From positions 1-22,412 of IMG/VR virus record IMGVR_UViG_3300006810_000439: 22,412 bases of DNA, one strand, 5' to 3'. Below, in pieces: positions 1-7,607 of this stretch. Every line of letters starts with the position of its first letter. The first letter of the stretch is position 1. Both the position numbers and the translations under genes were made by a program. Source of the DNA: a virus. The notes below the pieces were generated by a model. The model worked only from the letters and a program-made list of their open reading frames with translations, did no database searches and was not told the origin of the DNA.

Positions 1-1830
1 TTCTAACATTCTAAGAGTTGCTCTTTTAGTTTTTGTGTCACCATGTTTTTCATTATGGTCATCTACCTTTTTTTGTAATCCTTTTTTCACACTACCTGAT
101 AAAGCTTTTTCATCTTCCTTGCTTTCTACATGGTCTTGTAATGCAAACTCTTTATCTTCTTCAGTTATTATTTGTTGACGTTTTCTTTTTGCCCAAGCAA
201 AGCCTGAATCACCACCCCAAAGCAACCATGCAATCTTTCCTGCACTTGGATATCCTTCTTCACCTTGTCTAAAACCTTGTGCTTCTTTATCTACTTCATG
301 TCTACTAAAAAAACTGTACATTCTTTTAACTGTAGATATAGATAGTCTTTCTCTTGCTATTAATTGATTTGCACGAGCAACACCGACAGCAGTGCCACCC
401 CTATTGAACTTTTTTCTAAGTTCAAGCCCTCTCTTAGCTTCTTCTGCCATTTCACTGGTAGGAATTGTGTTTATATCTGATAATGCTTTTTCTTCTTGTA
501 AAAAGAAATCAATCTCTTTATCTATTTCATCTTCATCATAATCTTCAAGGTCTTCTTCATTGATTGGGTTTTCAGGTTTTTCTACTCCTTCGTCACCTAT
601 AGGGAATAAGTTGGCTGATATATATAAATCATCAGCACCTTGTACTGGTTCTAATCCAATAATCTCTCTAGCTTCGTTTCTTGTCATAATGCCTTCACGA
701 ACTGCTGATGTTACATTCTCATACGTCTTTCTTTTTCTTTCAGCTAAAGCAGGTATTGAATCAATATCAAATTCAATAGATAGTCTTTCATCAAACATAG
801 GCACTAACCATTCATTCAGGTCTGATGATATCTTTCTTAAATGTGGGATAATTGTTTCTTCATATAAAGCAAGTCTTGCTTCAGCTATATTAGAATAAGT
901 TTGTGAATCAGGAACACCAACTAATTGACTTGGAACACCAAAACACAAAGCTATATCAGTGGTTGCCATATTCTTTAATGCATGGAAATCCATATCTTTT
1001 GGACTTAAACCCATTTCTTTCCAGTCAAAGTCACCTTCAAGAAGCATAGGTCTACCTGCATTACCTGCACCACTAAATCGGTTGTTTAGGTCTGTTAGTA
1101 ATTGTTGTCTTTGTGATTCTGTAAGGTTAACTGCAAATCCTGAATCATCTTGTGGTTTAAATATTACAGCACCACTTGGTCTTGCACCATTCTGCAATAA
1201 ATTGACATTATGTTTACTAGCCATATTAAACTGGTCTACTTCAACAGCAGCAGCACTCATTGGACTTAATCCATAATAATCATCTAAAGGATTCCAAAGT
1301 TTTACATGCTTAACTTCACTAAAACCATTTTCTTGGTCAACTTCATATACTTTTTGTATTTTTCCATTTATGACATATTCGTATTTATCAGGAATAGCAT
1401 TACCGCTTCCTTTGATATTAATTCTGTCAGGTCTTAATTGATGTAATTCTTTAGGTGTTCCAGTAACACCACCTACTTTAAGAATGTAAGCATTACCACT
1501 AAGCAACACATAACCAAATAAGGAGTTAAAAAACTCTGAGTAGGACTGTAAAGGATTGGGTCTGTTAAGTAAGTCAATAAGTGGATGTTGTTCAATTATT
1601 TGTTCTCCTGCTTTAACAATAAAAGGCACAGCACTTGCACCTTTAGATATTTCATTTACACATCTGTAAACGATTGCGTTCTTTAAATATCCTTCTTTTG
1701 CTAAGTCTTGATATTTGTAGTTTTTAGGTTCTTCTGTGCCTACTCCAAAATAACCCATCATATTTGAGTTCTTTTGTTCTTGTGCAGGTTGTATGTTAAA
1801 AAGTCTTTGAAAAAATGTTTGTTGTGCCAT
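1..1830 (-). CDS. HK97-type phage portal protein with long C-terminal extension (partial, runs off left edge)
   Basis: The frame is open from an ATG at 1830 to base 1, giving 610 codons with no stop, so the C-terminus is outside the window. The first ~415 residues read as an HK97-family portal, the dodecameric ring through which DNA enters the capsid: N-terminal FFQRLFN, then YRCVNEIS, LLSGNAYI, GLSPMSAA, and LCFGVPSQLVGV followed by TYSNIAEA. A very acidic linker follows (about residues 423-445). The next ~165 residues contain GGTAVGVARA, SFFSRHEVDK (near residue 510) and IAWLLWGGDSGFAWAKRK (near 530-545). From memory this module recurs in marine-type phage structural genes; its function is not known to me. 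The start codon overlaps the TerL stop by one base (TGATG), which indicates translational coupling in the packaging operon. A usual portal is about 400 residues, so this one is clearly longer, possibly a fusion. Confidence 0.85.
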   Translation of the reverse strand, partial: MAQQTFFQRLFNIQPAQEQKNSNMMGYFGVGTEEPKNYKYQDLAKEGYLKNAIVYRCVNEISKGASAVPFIVKAGEQIIEQHPLIDLLNRPNPLQSYSEFFNSLFGYVLLSGNAYILKVGGVTGTPKELHQLRPDRINIKGSGNAIPDKYEYVINGKIQKVYEVDQENGFSEVKHVKLWNPLDDYYGLSPMSAAAVEVDQFNMASKHNVNLLQNGARPSGAVIFKPQDDSGFAVNLTESQRQQLLTDLNNRFSGAGNAGRPMLLEGDFDWKEMGLSPKDMDFHALKNMATTDIALCFGVPSQLVGVPDSQTYSNIAEARLALYEETIIPHLRKISSDLNEWLVPMFDERLSIEFDIDSIPALAERKRKTYENVTSAVREGIMTRNEAREIIGLEPVQGADDLYISANLFPIGDEGVEKPENPINEEDLEDYDEDEIDKEIDFFLQEEKALSDINTIPTSEMAEEAKRGLELRKKFNRGGTAVGVARANQLIARERLSISTVKRMYSFFSRHEVDKEAQGFRQGEEGYPSAGKIAWLLWGGDSGFAWAKRKRQQIITEEDKEFALQDHVESKEDEKALSGSVKKGLQKKVDDHNEKHGDTKTKRATLRMLE

Positions 1831-3143
1831 CAGCTTATTCTCCAGTTTACTTGTCCTTTAGATTTACTTAGTTCGGTCAATCCCCATACTAAAGCATCTA
1901 ACCTATCAGGTGAACTATTTGTTTCGCCAGTATAACTGCACATTTGCGATTCTAACTCAGGGAATATACCTATATGGTGTACCCTTCTCTGTTCATACAA
2001 AGCTGCTATTGGTTCTGCTCTAAGAATTTTACCTCTTGTTGCTCTTACACTTCTATAAGAAACATTATAATCTATATTCCTTATAAGTCTTTCTACCAAG
2101 TCGCCACCATTGTTCACTTCAGCTACTATTCTATCTGCTTCCCATTCATAAAAAGCATTAATAGCTATTCTACCCCATTTATCTGCACTGTGCCTACCAC
2201 TTAAATCTTCAAGAACATAATATTCATTATTACTATCTTTTCCTACTACTACTATACCAGTTTCATCAGAATCTGCATTAGCTGTAACAGCAGGGTCTAT
2301 AGCTACTATTATTTGTGTTAGTTCCTTTTCAGTATCATCACTCATTCTTGCTTCATCAATCAAATCAGTATTCCACAAAGCACCATCAAGATTGTCAATA
2401 ATCTCTGCATATAATTCTTGTCTGCCTAAAGTCGTACCTTCATATTTATCTTTTAACATTGTCAAAGCACTTTCTGCTAAATTATCTTCGTTTTCAAAAG
2501 TATTACCTGAAGTTACGTGTACATCATCTCTAACTACTAACTCTTTAATTAATTTAGTTGGTTTAGGTGTTGTAGTTATTACGCATTGTGGATTGTCACC
2601 AAGTCTTAACCCAAACATCAATTGGTCAAAGGCTTCAGGATAACGCCATGCAGCTACTTCGTCACACCATGCTCTATGAAACTGTGGTCCCCTTAATCTA
2701 TCAGGCTCTTGAGCAGCGTATCCAGTTATCTTAGAACCATTAAACAATCTTATCTCTGATGTACTTGATGAATATCCTTTCATGTCAACTGAATCTAAAA
2801 AACATTCTTTGGGTATGATAGAAAGTAAACCTGATTGACCGCCAAAACAAACACGTCTTAAATCTCCATGTGTTGGAGCAACAACAGCACAATTTACATT
2901 GTTGTTACGTAGAGCATAAAGAGCAATGTCTTGAGCACCTGTTCTAGTTTTACCCCAGCCACGACCAGCTAATATTAACCAAATATAATGTTTAATAAAT
3001 TTGGGTTGAAGCTGTTTATCCCTTGCTGTTTCTAACCAACTAATGCGTAGATTGTATGCTTCTGACTCTGCTGTCCTCAACTTCGTCAAGGAGTTCCATA
3101 GCTCTTCGGAACGCTTCGTTTGTGTTTTCGTTGATTGTTGCAT
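1830..3143 (-). CDS. terL: Terminase large subunit (TerL), ATPase-nuclease of DNA packaging
   Basis: This 437-residue protein would be the motor that translocates phage DNA into the prohead and cuts it. The ATPase domain has Walker A LAGRGWGKTRTG (residues 58-69), Walker B AWCDE (158-162) and the coupling motif TTTPKPTK (190-197). The RNase H-like nuclease domain has acidic residues in VAIDPAV (D283), AEVNNGG (E342) and PDRLDAL (D415). The pattern fits the Terminase_6 type found with HK97-like portals, and the length is normal. The ATG at 3143 gives a 104-base overlap with TerS, and its nearest AGGAGA lies about 17 bases upstream, so the true start could be further in, for example a TTG about 30 residues downstream. 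The Walker A position near residue 58 is compatible with either. Confidence 0.95.
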   Translation of the reverse strand: MQQSTKTQTKRSEELWNSLTKLRTAESEAYNLRISWLETARDKQLQPKFIKHYIWLILAGRGWGKTRTGAQDIALYALRNNNVNCAVVAPTHGDLRRVCFGGQSGLLSIIPKECFLDSVDMKGYSSSTSEIRLFNGSKITGYAAQEPDRLRGPQFHRAWCDEVAAWRYPEAFDQLMFGLRLGDNPQCVITTTPKPTKLIKELVVRDDVHVTSGNTFENEDNLAESALTMLKDKYEGTTLGRQELYAEIIDNLDGALWNTDLIDEARMSDDTEKELTQIIVAIDPAVTANADSDETGIVVVGKDSNNEYYVLEDLSGRHSADKWGRIAINAFYEWEADRIVAEVNNGGDLVERLIRNIDYNVSYRSVRATRGKILRAEPIAALYEQRRVHHIGIFPELESQMCSYTGETNSSPDRLDALVWGLTELSKSKGQVNWRIS

Positions 3144-3603
3144 CTATATTATGTGTTGCTTCTCCTAAAGCCAGTTTTGAAACTCTTTGTGTAATTGCTA
3201 TTGCTTGTGCTATTGACGTTATCTGATTAGGTGCTAAACCTTTTTTATTATTTTGTATGTCGTTATTATTTTGTTGTAATGTTTGTGCGATGGTTACAAA
3301 TACAGCGTCAGCAAGTTGTAAAGTTCTATCGTCAGTTTTCATGGATTTATTAGCCATGTCTTTACTACGTTTTTTATCAAGTTCTTTTACATATTCTGCT
3401 TGTAGTTGTTCCTTTTGAACTTTCCACCCTTCAGTTCTTGCAACTCTATAGACTGTGCTTTTTGCTACGTTATATTGTTTGCACAATTCATCAAGTGTTG
3501 GAAATATTTTTTTTTCTTCACCATCAATACCATGAACAAAATCATTTCTGATTTTTAACTTTTTTGTGTCTGTAAGTTTTGTTTGTTTAGTTTTAGTGAC
3601 CAT
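3040..3603 (-). CDS. terS: Terminase small subunit (TerS), HTH DNA-binding protein
   Basis: This 187-residue protein precedes TerL in the same operon, the usual place of the DNA-recognition subunit. Residues ~36-60 form a helix-turn-helix: TLDELCKQYNVAKSTVYRVA followed by RTEGW. A lysine-rich N-terminus (1-20) precedes it. The middle (95-150) is predicted helical and could be the oligomerisation core, and the C-terminus (AFRRAMELLDEVEDSRVRS) is helical and charged, as expected for the portion that contacts TerL. Sequence similarity among small terminases is poor, so the call rests on HTH plus position. The start ATG at 3603 has GAGAA five bases upstream. Its last 104 bases overlap TerL in another frame if TerL starts at 3143. 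Confidence 0.75.
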   Translation of the reverse strand: MVTKTKQTKLTDTKKLKIRNDFVHGIDGEEKKIFPTLDELCKQYNVAKSTVYRVARTEGWKVQKEQLQAEYVKELDKKRSKDMANKSMKTDDRTLQLADAVFVTIAQTLQQNNNDIQNNKKGLAPNQITSIAQAIAITQRVSKLALGEATHNIDATINENTNEAFRRAMELLDEVEDSRVRSIQSTH

Positions 3604-3613
3604 AATTTCTCAT

Positions 3614-3648
3614 ATATTATCAGATAAATATTCCAAAAACGCTTAATT
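3614..3648 (-). promoter_or_regulatory. Candidate packaging-operon promoter (minus) beside a degenerate copy of the phage operator
   Basis: Reading the minus strand, TGATAATAT (3622-3614) is an extended -10 box just 11 bases before the TerS start. No good -35 is visible. On the plus strand, 3630-3648 reads ATTCCAAAAACGCTTAATT, which keeps the ATTCCAAAAA half of the repeated phage element but loses GGGTTTAC. It lies 51 bp from the intact copy at 3681, so the two elements are tandem in this 165-bp divergent intergenic region. A regulator bound here would cover the -35 region of the minus promoter. The motif copy is seen directly; its function is inferred. Confidence 0.4.
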
Positions 3649-3680
3649 TTACGATAAATAGTAAAAAAAACATAATTATT

Positions 3681-3722
3681 ATTCCAAAAAGGGTTTACTT
3701 TTACATAAATATGAGCAATACT
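3681..3722 (+). promoter_or_regulatory. Shared phage promoter/operator, copy B
   Basis: ATTCCAAAAAGGGTTTACT occupies 3681-3699, and TTTACT (3694-3699) is a credible -35 box. After 17 bp comes AATACT (3717-3722) as the -10. Downstream, TATAAATTGATAAAACGC and a small hairpin (3744-3755, GCT/AGC stem) sit immediately before AAGGA (3756-3760) and the ATG at 3769. The same arrangement recurs at 13392 and on the minus strand at 20079, so it is a true repeated regulatory unit and not chance AT-richness. Confidence 0.75.
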
Positions 3723-3768
3723 ATATGTATAAATTGATAAAACGCTTTAATTAGCAAGGAAAAATAAA

Positions 3769-3954
3769 ATGACAAACCAAGAAAAAAATCAAACATTACA
3801 AACTCTTAATGAAATAACTGTTCTCTTAGAAAAAGCTAAGTCTAAATTTGAAAAAGAATTATCACAAACTGCAAGAGTTAAATATGCTTTTACTTATGCT
3901 GATATAACAAAAGCAGAAGAAAGCCTTATTAATATCAATTATGAATTATTTTAA
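3769..3954 (+). CDS. Unknown small helical protein, first early gene
   Basis: This 61-residue protein is not recognised. It is mostly charged and helical (LNEITVLLEKAKSKFEKEL, then TKAEESL), with coiled-coil character in residues 10-35. No signal peptide or membrane segment is seen. It is the first gene behind the shared promoter at 3681-3722 and has a good AAGGA ribosome site nine bases before the ATG. The next gene's ribosome site overlaps its stop codon, so the two are probably coupled. Promoter and position suggest early expression. Confidence 0.7.
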   Translation: MTNQEKNQTLQTLNEITVLLEKAKSKFEKELSQTARVKYAFTYADITKAEESLININYELF

Positions 3955-3964
3955 GGATAATAAA

Positions 3965-4228
3965 ATGAAAACAATTACAACAAGACAAACGTACACGTTC
4001 CAAGAAGCTAAGAAAAAGTTTCTACTAAAAGCAACTAGGCTAGTAGATGGATATGACAAAGTGCCAAGTGAAGATTACTGCTCTGAAAGAATGGGTGGGT
4101 GGTTAATATATGACCTTAACAATATGATGATTGGTTGGGTTGGTAATCTAGGTGAAGTTACTGTTTATGACTACGAGCCAACTACAAAGCAAAATGCAAA
4201 TGCAAAAAACTTTAAAGGAGTTAAATAA
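3965..4228 (+). CDS. Unknown early protein, 87 residues
   Basis: I do not recognise this protein. The chosen ATG at 3965 has AAGGAT nine bases upstream, over the previous stop; an earlier in-frame ATG at 3941 lies inside the upstream gene and has no ribosome site. Sequence features are an N-terminal TTRQTYTFQEAKKKFLLKA helix and a tryptophan- and glycine-rich middle (ERMGGWLIYDLNNMMIGWVG), suggesting a small globular alpha/beta domain. The stop (TAA) abuts the next gene: the final A of the stop codon is the A of the following ATG. Likely an early accessory protein. Confidence 0.65.
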   Translation: MKTITTRQTYTFQEAKKKFLLKATRLVDGYDKVPSEDYCSERMGGWLIYDLNNMMIGWVGNLGEVTVYDYEPTTKQNANAKNFKGVK

Positions 4229-4830
4229 TGAAATATGAATTTTATGTTTACACTCAAGAAGGTGATGATGTTTGGCATTGGGATTTAAAACAAACTGATA
4301 AAGTCATACAAGATATTAATAATAACAAACATGATAATTCTTTTAGTGTTGAAGTCTTACATTGGTTAAGTGAAAACGACTGTGATTACATACAAATTTA
4401 CCCTATTGATAATTCTAAAGATTTGCCTAAGTATGTACAGAAGCAAGTTGAAAAAATATATCAAGCGATAAAAGAAAAGGACAGGTTTTATAACATATTT
4501 AGATATTTCATTGATTATTACAGTCAAGATAAATTTGATGAAAATTATGAAAAAGCTAGAACAAGAGAATTAGAAAAGTTTGGAGTAAACCTGTCAAAAA
4601 AAGATTACGAATCACACGATGGTTACTCAAATGCTTTTGTGACCACTGATTACATAGAAGATATACACATCGCAAGAAAACAAGCACTAGAGTTAAGTAT
4701 ACAAACTAATAATGATGCTTATATAAGGAGGGAATACGCTTATGTTGATGAAAAAAATAATATAGATTGGGAATATGATGAAGATTATATTGAACATATT
4801 TCAGAAGAACTAACTAAGGAGTATTTATGA
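4228..4830 (+). CDS. Unknown early protein, 200 residues, acidic
   Basis: This is not a family I recognise. It is soluble and strongly acidic, rich in aromatic residues and D/E (DDVWHWDLK near residue 15, FDENYEKARTRELEKFG in the middle, and WEYDEDYIEHISEEL at the end). The N-terminus MKYEFYVYT resembles the start of the small gene at 14302 (MKYELWVYL), so a shared small N-terminal domain is possible but weakly supported. A ribosome site AAAGGAG lies just before the ATG, and the 3' end overlaps the next gene by four bases (ATGA). Small acidic early phage proteins are often inhibitors or DNA mimics, but nothing here proves that. Confidence 0.65.
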   Translation: MKYEFYVYTQEGDDVWHWDLKQTDKVIQDINNNKHDNSFSVEVLHWLSENDCDYIQIYPIDNSKDLPKYVQKQVEKIYQAIKEKDRFYNIFRYFIDYYSQDKFDENYEKARTRELEKFGVNLSKKDYESHDGYSNAFVTTDYIEDIHIARKQALELSIQTNNDAYIRREYAYVDEKNNIDWEYDEDYIEHISEELTKEYL

Positions 4831-5198
4831 TAAATGAAATGGTAATGAAAAACGTATGGAAGATTGAACTGCGTTCTGCTAATAAACTTTCTTACGATAA
4901 AATTAAAGAATATTTTGAATCACATGAAATACCTTTAACACCTGTTAGAGGAAAATTTGACACCTACTGGATAACGCCAAAATTACAAGTAGAGTTTGGT
5001 GTTGATTGTTTTTTTATTGGCTCTCACGGTGATTTTAAAGCGTTCAATGGTGCAGGTTGGTTATTTGAATCTTACATTGCTAAAGACTTTCCTTTTTCAA
5101 ATTTAAGACAAGTCAAAACTGATATCACTAAAGATGAATATTATGAAGAAGGTGTAGAAAATAAAATTGCATACGCAAGAGATGTAAGAAATAAATAG
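4827..5198 (+). CDS. Unknown early protein, 123 residues
   Basis: This protein is not recognised. It starts with an ATGA overlap with the preceding gene and has AAGGAG eight bases upstream; later in-frame ATG codons at the start (MINEMVMK) are possible alternatives. The sequence looks like a compact alpha/beta domain: KIEYFESH-type helix after residue 25, PVRGKFDTYWIT, and FGVDCFFIGSHGDFKAFNGAGWLF. No catalytic signature stands out and there is no membrane segment. It is the last gene before the next copy of the shared promoter at 5200. Confidence 0.65.
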   Translation: MINEMVMKNVWKIELRSANKLSYDKIKEYFESHEIPLTPVRGKFDTYWITPKLQVEFGVDCFFIGSHGDFKAFNGAGWLFESYIAKDFPFSNLRQVKTDITKDEYYEEGVENKIAYARDVRNK

Positions 5199-5199
5199 T

Positions 5200-5241
5200 A
5201 TTCCAAAAAGGGTTTATTAATTATTTAAAATAAATTATCAT
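5200..5241 (+). promoter_or_regulatory. Shared phage promoter/operator, copy C, driving replication genes
   Basis: ATTCCAAAAAGGGTTTATT (5200-5218) begins two bases after the preceding stop codon. The -35 is TTTATT (5213-5218), then 17 bp, then TATCAT (5236-5241) as the -10. Unlike copies B, D and E, the leader lacks the AAATTGATAAA stretch and the hairpin; a simple GGAG site (5260-5263) serves the ATG at 5270. So the operator is conserved while the leader is not. Confidence 0.65.
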
Positions 5242-5269
5242 TGAATCTACGTTGAAACTGGAGAAATAA

Positions 5270-5896
5270 ATGTCAATTGAATATCTTAACCACGCCTTGA
5301 AAGTTGATGGTCTTACACCAACAAAAAAACTGATACTAGTCATACTAAGTAATTATGCCGATGAGAAGGGAACTTGTTACCCTTCTTATGGACATATAGC
5401 TAAGATGATAGGATTAAAAGACACTAAAGGAATACAAAAAGCAATTAAAGAATTTGAAGAACTTGGTTATCTGCGTATTGAACACAGAAAAAGTGAGAAT
5501 GGTAGTTTTACAAGTAATAGATATCATATTTTATTAGGTAGGGGTGTAGATACCCCTAGGGGTGTAGAAACCCCGAGGGTGGGGGTGTCAGAACCCTACA
5601 ATACTAAAGATAATACAAAAACTAATATTGATGAACAGTCTGAAAAGTTTTTTAACGAATTTTGGGAAATATATCCTAGAAAAGTAGGAAAACATCAAGC
5701 TAGAAAAAGTTTCTTAAAAATTAAAGATAAAGACTTTAAAAAAATAATTTATGCAACTAAAGTATTTGCAAAAGAAAATGAATCTACAGAAATTAAATTT
5801 ATTCCACACCCAACCACGTATCTCAATCAACACAGATATGAAGATTTTATAAATAAACAAATTAAGGATAAAACCCTTAACAACCTTGCAGGATAA
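5270..5896 (+). CDS. Phage replication initiator, O-like, winged-helix protein
   Basis: The protein has 208 residues. Residues ~1-90 form a winged helix-turn-helix of the type found at the N-terminus of phage O-like and DnaD-like replication proteins: LNHALKVDGLTPTKKLILVIL, NYADEKGTCYPSYGHIAKMIGL, then a recognition helix and the wing YLRIEHRK with NRYHILL. A linker with three short repeats (RGVDTP, RGVETP, VGVSEP) follows; the DNA encoding it is the candidate origin. The C-terminal part (FNEFWEIYPRKVGKHQARKS and PHPTTYLNQHRYEDF) matches the C-terminal region common in such loaders. Expected role: bind the origin and recruit the helicase encoded by the next gene. It is separated from that gene by only a few bases. 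Confidence 0.8.
   Translation: MSIEYLNHALKVDGLTPTKKLILVILSNYADEKGTCYPSYGHIAKMIGLKDTKGIQKAIKEFEELGYLRIEHRKSENGSFTSNRYHILLGRGVDTPRGVETPRVGVSEPYNTKDNTKTNIDEQSEKFFNEFWEIYPRKVGKHQARKSFLKIKDKDFKKIIYATKVFAKENESTEIKFIPHPTTYLNQHRYEDFINKQIKDKTLNNLAG
5539..5597 (+). repeat. Three GC-rich dyad iterons inside the initiator gene; candidate replication origin
   Basis: GGGGTGTAGATACCCC (5541-5556), GGGGTGTAGAAACCCC (5559-5574) and a degenerate third copy GGGGTGTCAGAACCC (5582-5596) stand out in otherwise very AT-rich DNA. The first is a perfect stem with TAGGGGT pairing with ACCCCTA (5539-5558) around a six-base loop. Spacings are 18 and 23 bp. As in the lambda O gene, iterons in the linker of the initiator gene suggest an origin bound by its own product. 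Direct evidence is the repeat structure; origin function is inferred by analogy. Confidence 0.5.
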
Positions 5897-5900
5897 TATT

Positions 5901-7607
5901 ATGACAATAGAACAAACATTAAATGAAAACAGAATACAACTCAAACATCATCAAGAAGGAAATCAAAAAGTTAAATGTCCTCAATGTCAGCCACCTCATA
6001 ATCCAAAAGATAACCCTTTATCAGTTACTATTAATGAAGATGGGGTGGTTTGGAATTGTCATCACTGTGATTTTAAAGGTGGAAAAAAAACTGGAAATAT
6101 ATTTAGACCTTATCAAAAACCTGTTTATGTTGCACCAACAAAATTAGAACCGAAACAAGAATCTTTTATGGTTAACTTTTTTAAACAAAGAGGTATAAGT
6201 GAATCTACGATAAACGAATATAAAATCTATAATGAAAATAATTGGATTGGTTTTCAATACTTTGATGAAAACGGAAAATTAACAAACATTAAATACAGGA
6301 CTGTTGACAAACAGTTTAGACAATCAGCTAACACTAAATCTATCCTCTACAACTATGACAAAGTATGCAAAGAAGAAACAGTTATATTTACTGAAGGCGA
6401 GATGGACGTTTTATCTTTAGCTGAGTGTGGTTTTAATAATGCCACCACTTTACCCAATGGTGCTCCTAAAGAGTTTAAGGGCGATGAAAAAGATGCTAGA
6501 TATAAAGCATTAGAAAACTGCAAACTTAAAGCAAAAAAAATAATTTTATTTACAGATAATGATGAAAGCGGTAAAGCATTACACAAAGAACTATTACACA
6601 GGTTTGGCAAAGACTTATGTTGGTTTGTACGCATACCTGATAATTGTAAAGACGCCAATGAAGTATTAATAAAACATGGTGCTTTAAAACTTAAAGAAAT
6701 TATAGACAACGCTGAACCTTATCCTATAGACGGCTTATACACTGCAAGAGATTATTTTGCACAAGTGAATGATTTATATGAAGGTAATTATGAAAAGCCA
6801 ACAGAGATAGGCTTAGAAGGTCTTGATGACATTTATAAACCAATGACTGGTACGTTTACAGTTATAACAGGTATTCCCAATCATGGTAAATCTGCTTTTC
6901 TTGACCAATGCTTGTTAAAACTTGCTGTAAATCATGGTTGGTCTTTTGCTTTGTTTTCACCTGAACATTCAACATCAATGCATATAAGAAGACTGGTGCA
7001 GATGTATTTAGGAAAATCATTTGATGAAGGTTTTTCTAACCGCATGACAAAAGCGGAACTAAACAAAGGATTAGATTTTATTCATAAACATTTTTATTTC
7101 ATAGAAACAAAAGATAGCATTCCTTCAATTGAATTAATTTTAAATATTGCTAAGAGTGCTATATACAAGCATGGTGTTAAAGGATTAGTCATTGACCCTT
7201 TTAATGAAGTGTCTGCTGTAAGACAAGGCAACCAAAGAGAAGATGAACATATTAGAGATTTTATTTCTTTATGCAAAAGATTTACTAGAGTATACGAAGT
7301 TATATGTTGGGTTATAGCACACCCAACTAAATTGCCTAAATCTAATGATGGTTCTTATAGCCCTCCTACTGCTTATGATATAAGCGGTGCTGCACATTGG
7401 CATAACCAAGCAGACGCGGTTTTAACAGTTCACAGAGACTTTGATGAAAACTCAACAAGCGTTATAACTAGAAAAATAAGAGAACAAGGTTTATATGGAA
7501 AGATTGGGGAAGCCAAATTTACTTATAATTTAAACACCCATGGCTTTACTAAGTATGAAGAAAAAGATGCAGACTGGGAAGATTATACAGCTAGTTGGGA
7601 TAATTAA
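5901..7607 (+). CDS. T7 gp4-like bifunctional DNA primase-helicase
   Basis: The 568-residue protein would unwind DNA and lay down primers at the fork. The N-terminal zinc ribbon has C26-P-Q-C29 and C53-H-H-C56. The Toprim primase fold follows with FTEGEMD (163-169, E165), LPNGAP and LFTDNDESG (216-224), and DANEVL (251-256). The RecA-like hexameric helicase has Walker A TGIPNHGKS (323-331), LFSPEHS (351-357), Walker B LVIDPFNE (429-436, D432) and a late HWHNQADAVLTVHRD region (499-512). All key residues look intact. The ATG at 5901 is preferred over an in-frame TTG at 5886 because GCAGGATA precedes it. Its stop overlaps the stop of the converging glycosyltransferase gene. Confidence 0.93.
   Translation: MTIEQTLNENRIQLKHHQEGNQKVKCPQCQPPHNPKDNPLSVTINEDGVVWNCHHCDFKGGKKTGNIFRPYQKPVYVAPTKLEPKQESFMVNFFKQRGISESTINEYKIYNENNWIGFQYFDENGKLTNIKYRTVDKQFRQSANTKSILYNYDKVCKEETVIFTEGEMDVLSLAECGFNNATTLPNGAPKEFKGDEKDARYKALENCKLKAKKIILFTDNDESGKALHKELLHRFGKDLCWFVRIPDNCKDANEVLIKHGALKLKEIIDNAEPYPIDGLYTARDYFAQVNDLYEGNYEKPTEIGLEGLDDIYKPMTGTFTVITGIPNHGKSAFLDQCLLKLAVNHGWSFALFSPEHSTSMHIRRLVQMYLGKSFDEGFSNRMTKAELNKGLDFIHKHFYFIETKDSIPSIELILNIAKSAIYKHGVKGLVIDPFNEVSAVRQGNQREDEHIRDFISLCKRFTRVYEVICWVIAHPTKLPKSNDGSYSPPTAYDISGAAHWHNQADAVLTVHRDFDENSTSVITRKIREQGLYGKIGEAKFTYNLNTHGFTKYEEKDADWEDYTASWDN

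Noticed and set aside
560-1276. Plus-strand open frames over the portal gene
   Set aside because: They are mirror frames of a strong minus-strand portal, lack ribosome sites and domains, and have serine/leucine-rich compositions typical of antisense reading.
1291-1306. ATTCCAAAGTTTTACA, a look-alike of the shared promoter element
   Set aside because: It lies inside the portal coding sequence, encodes conserved portal residues, lacks GGG, and has no -10 box at 16-18 bp.
5541-5597. Possible CRISPR-like short repeats
   Set aside because: Units are 16 bp, abut with 2-7 bp gaps and lie in a protein-coding linker; there are no spacers. Iterons explain them better.
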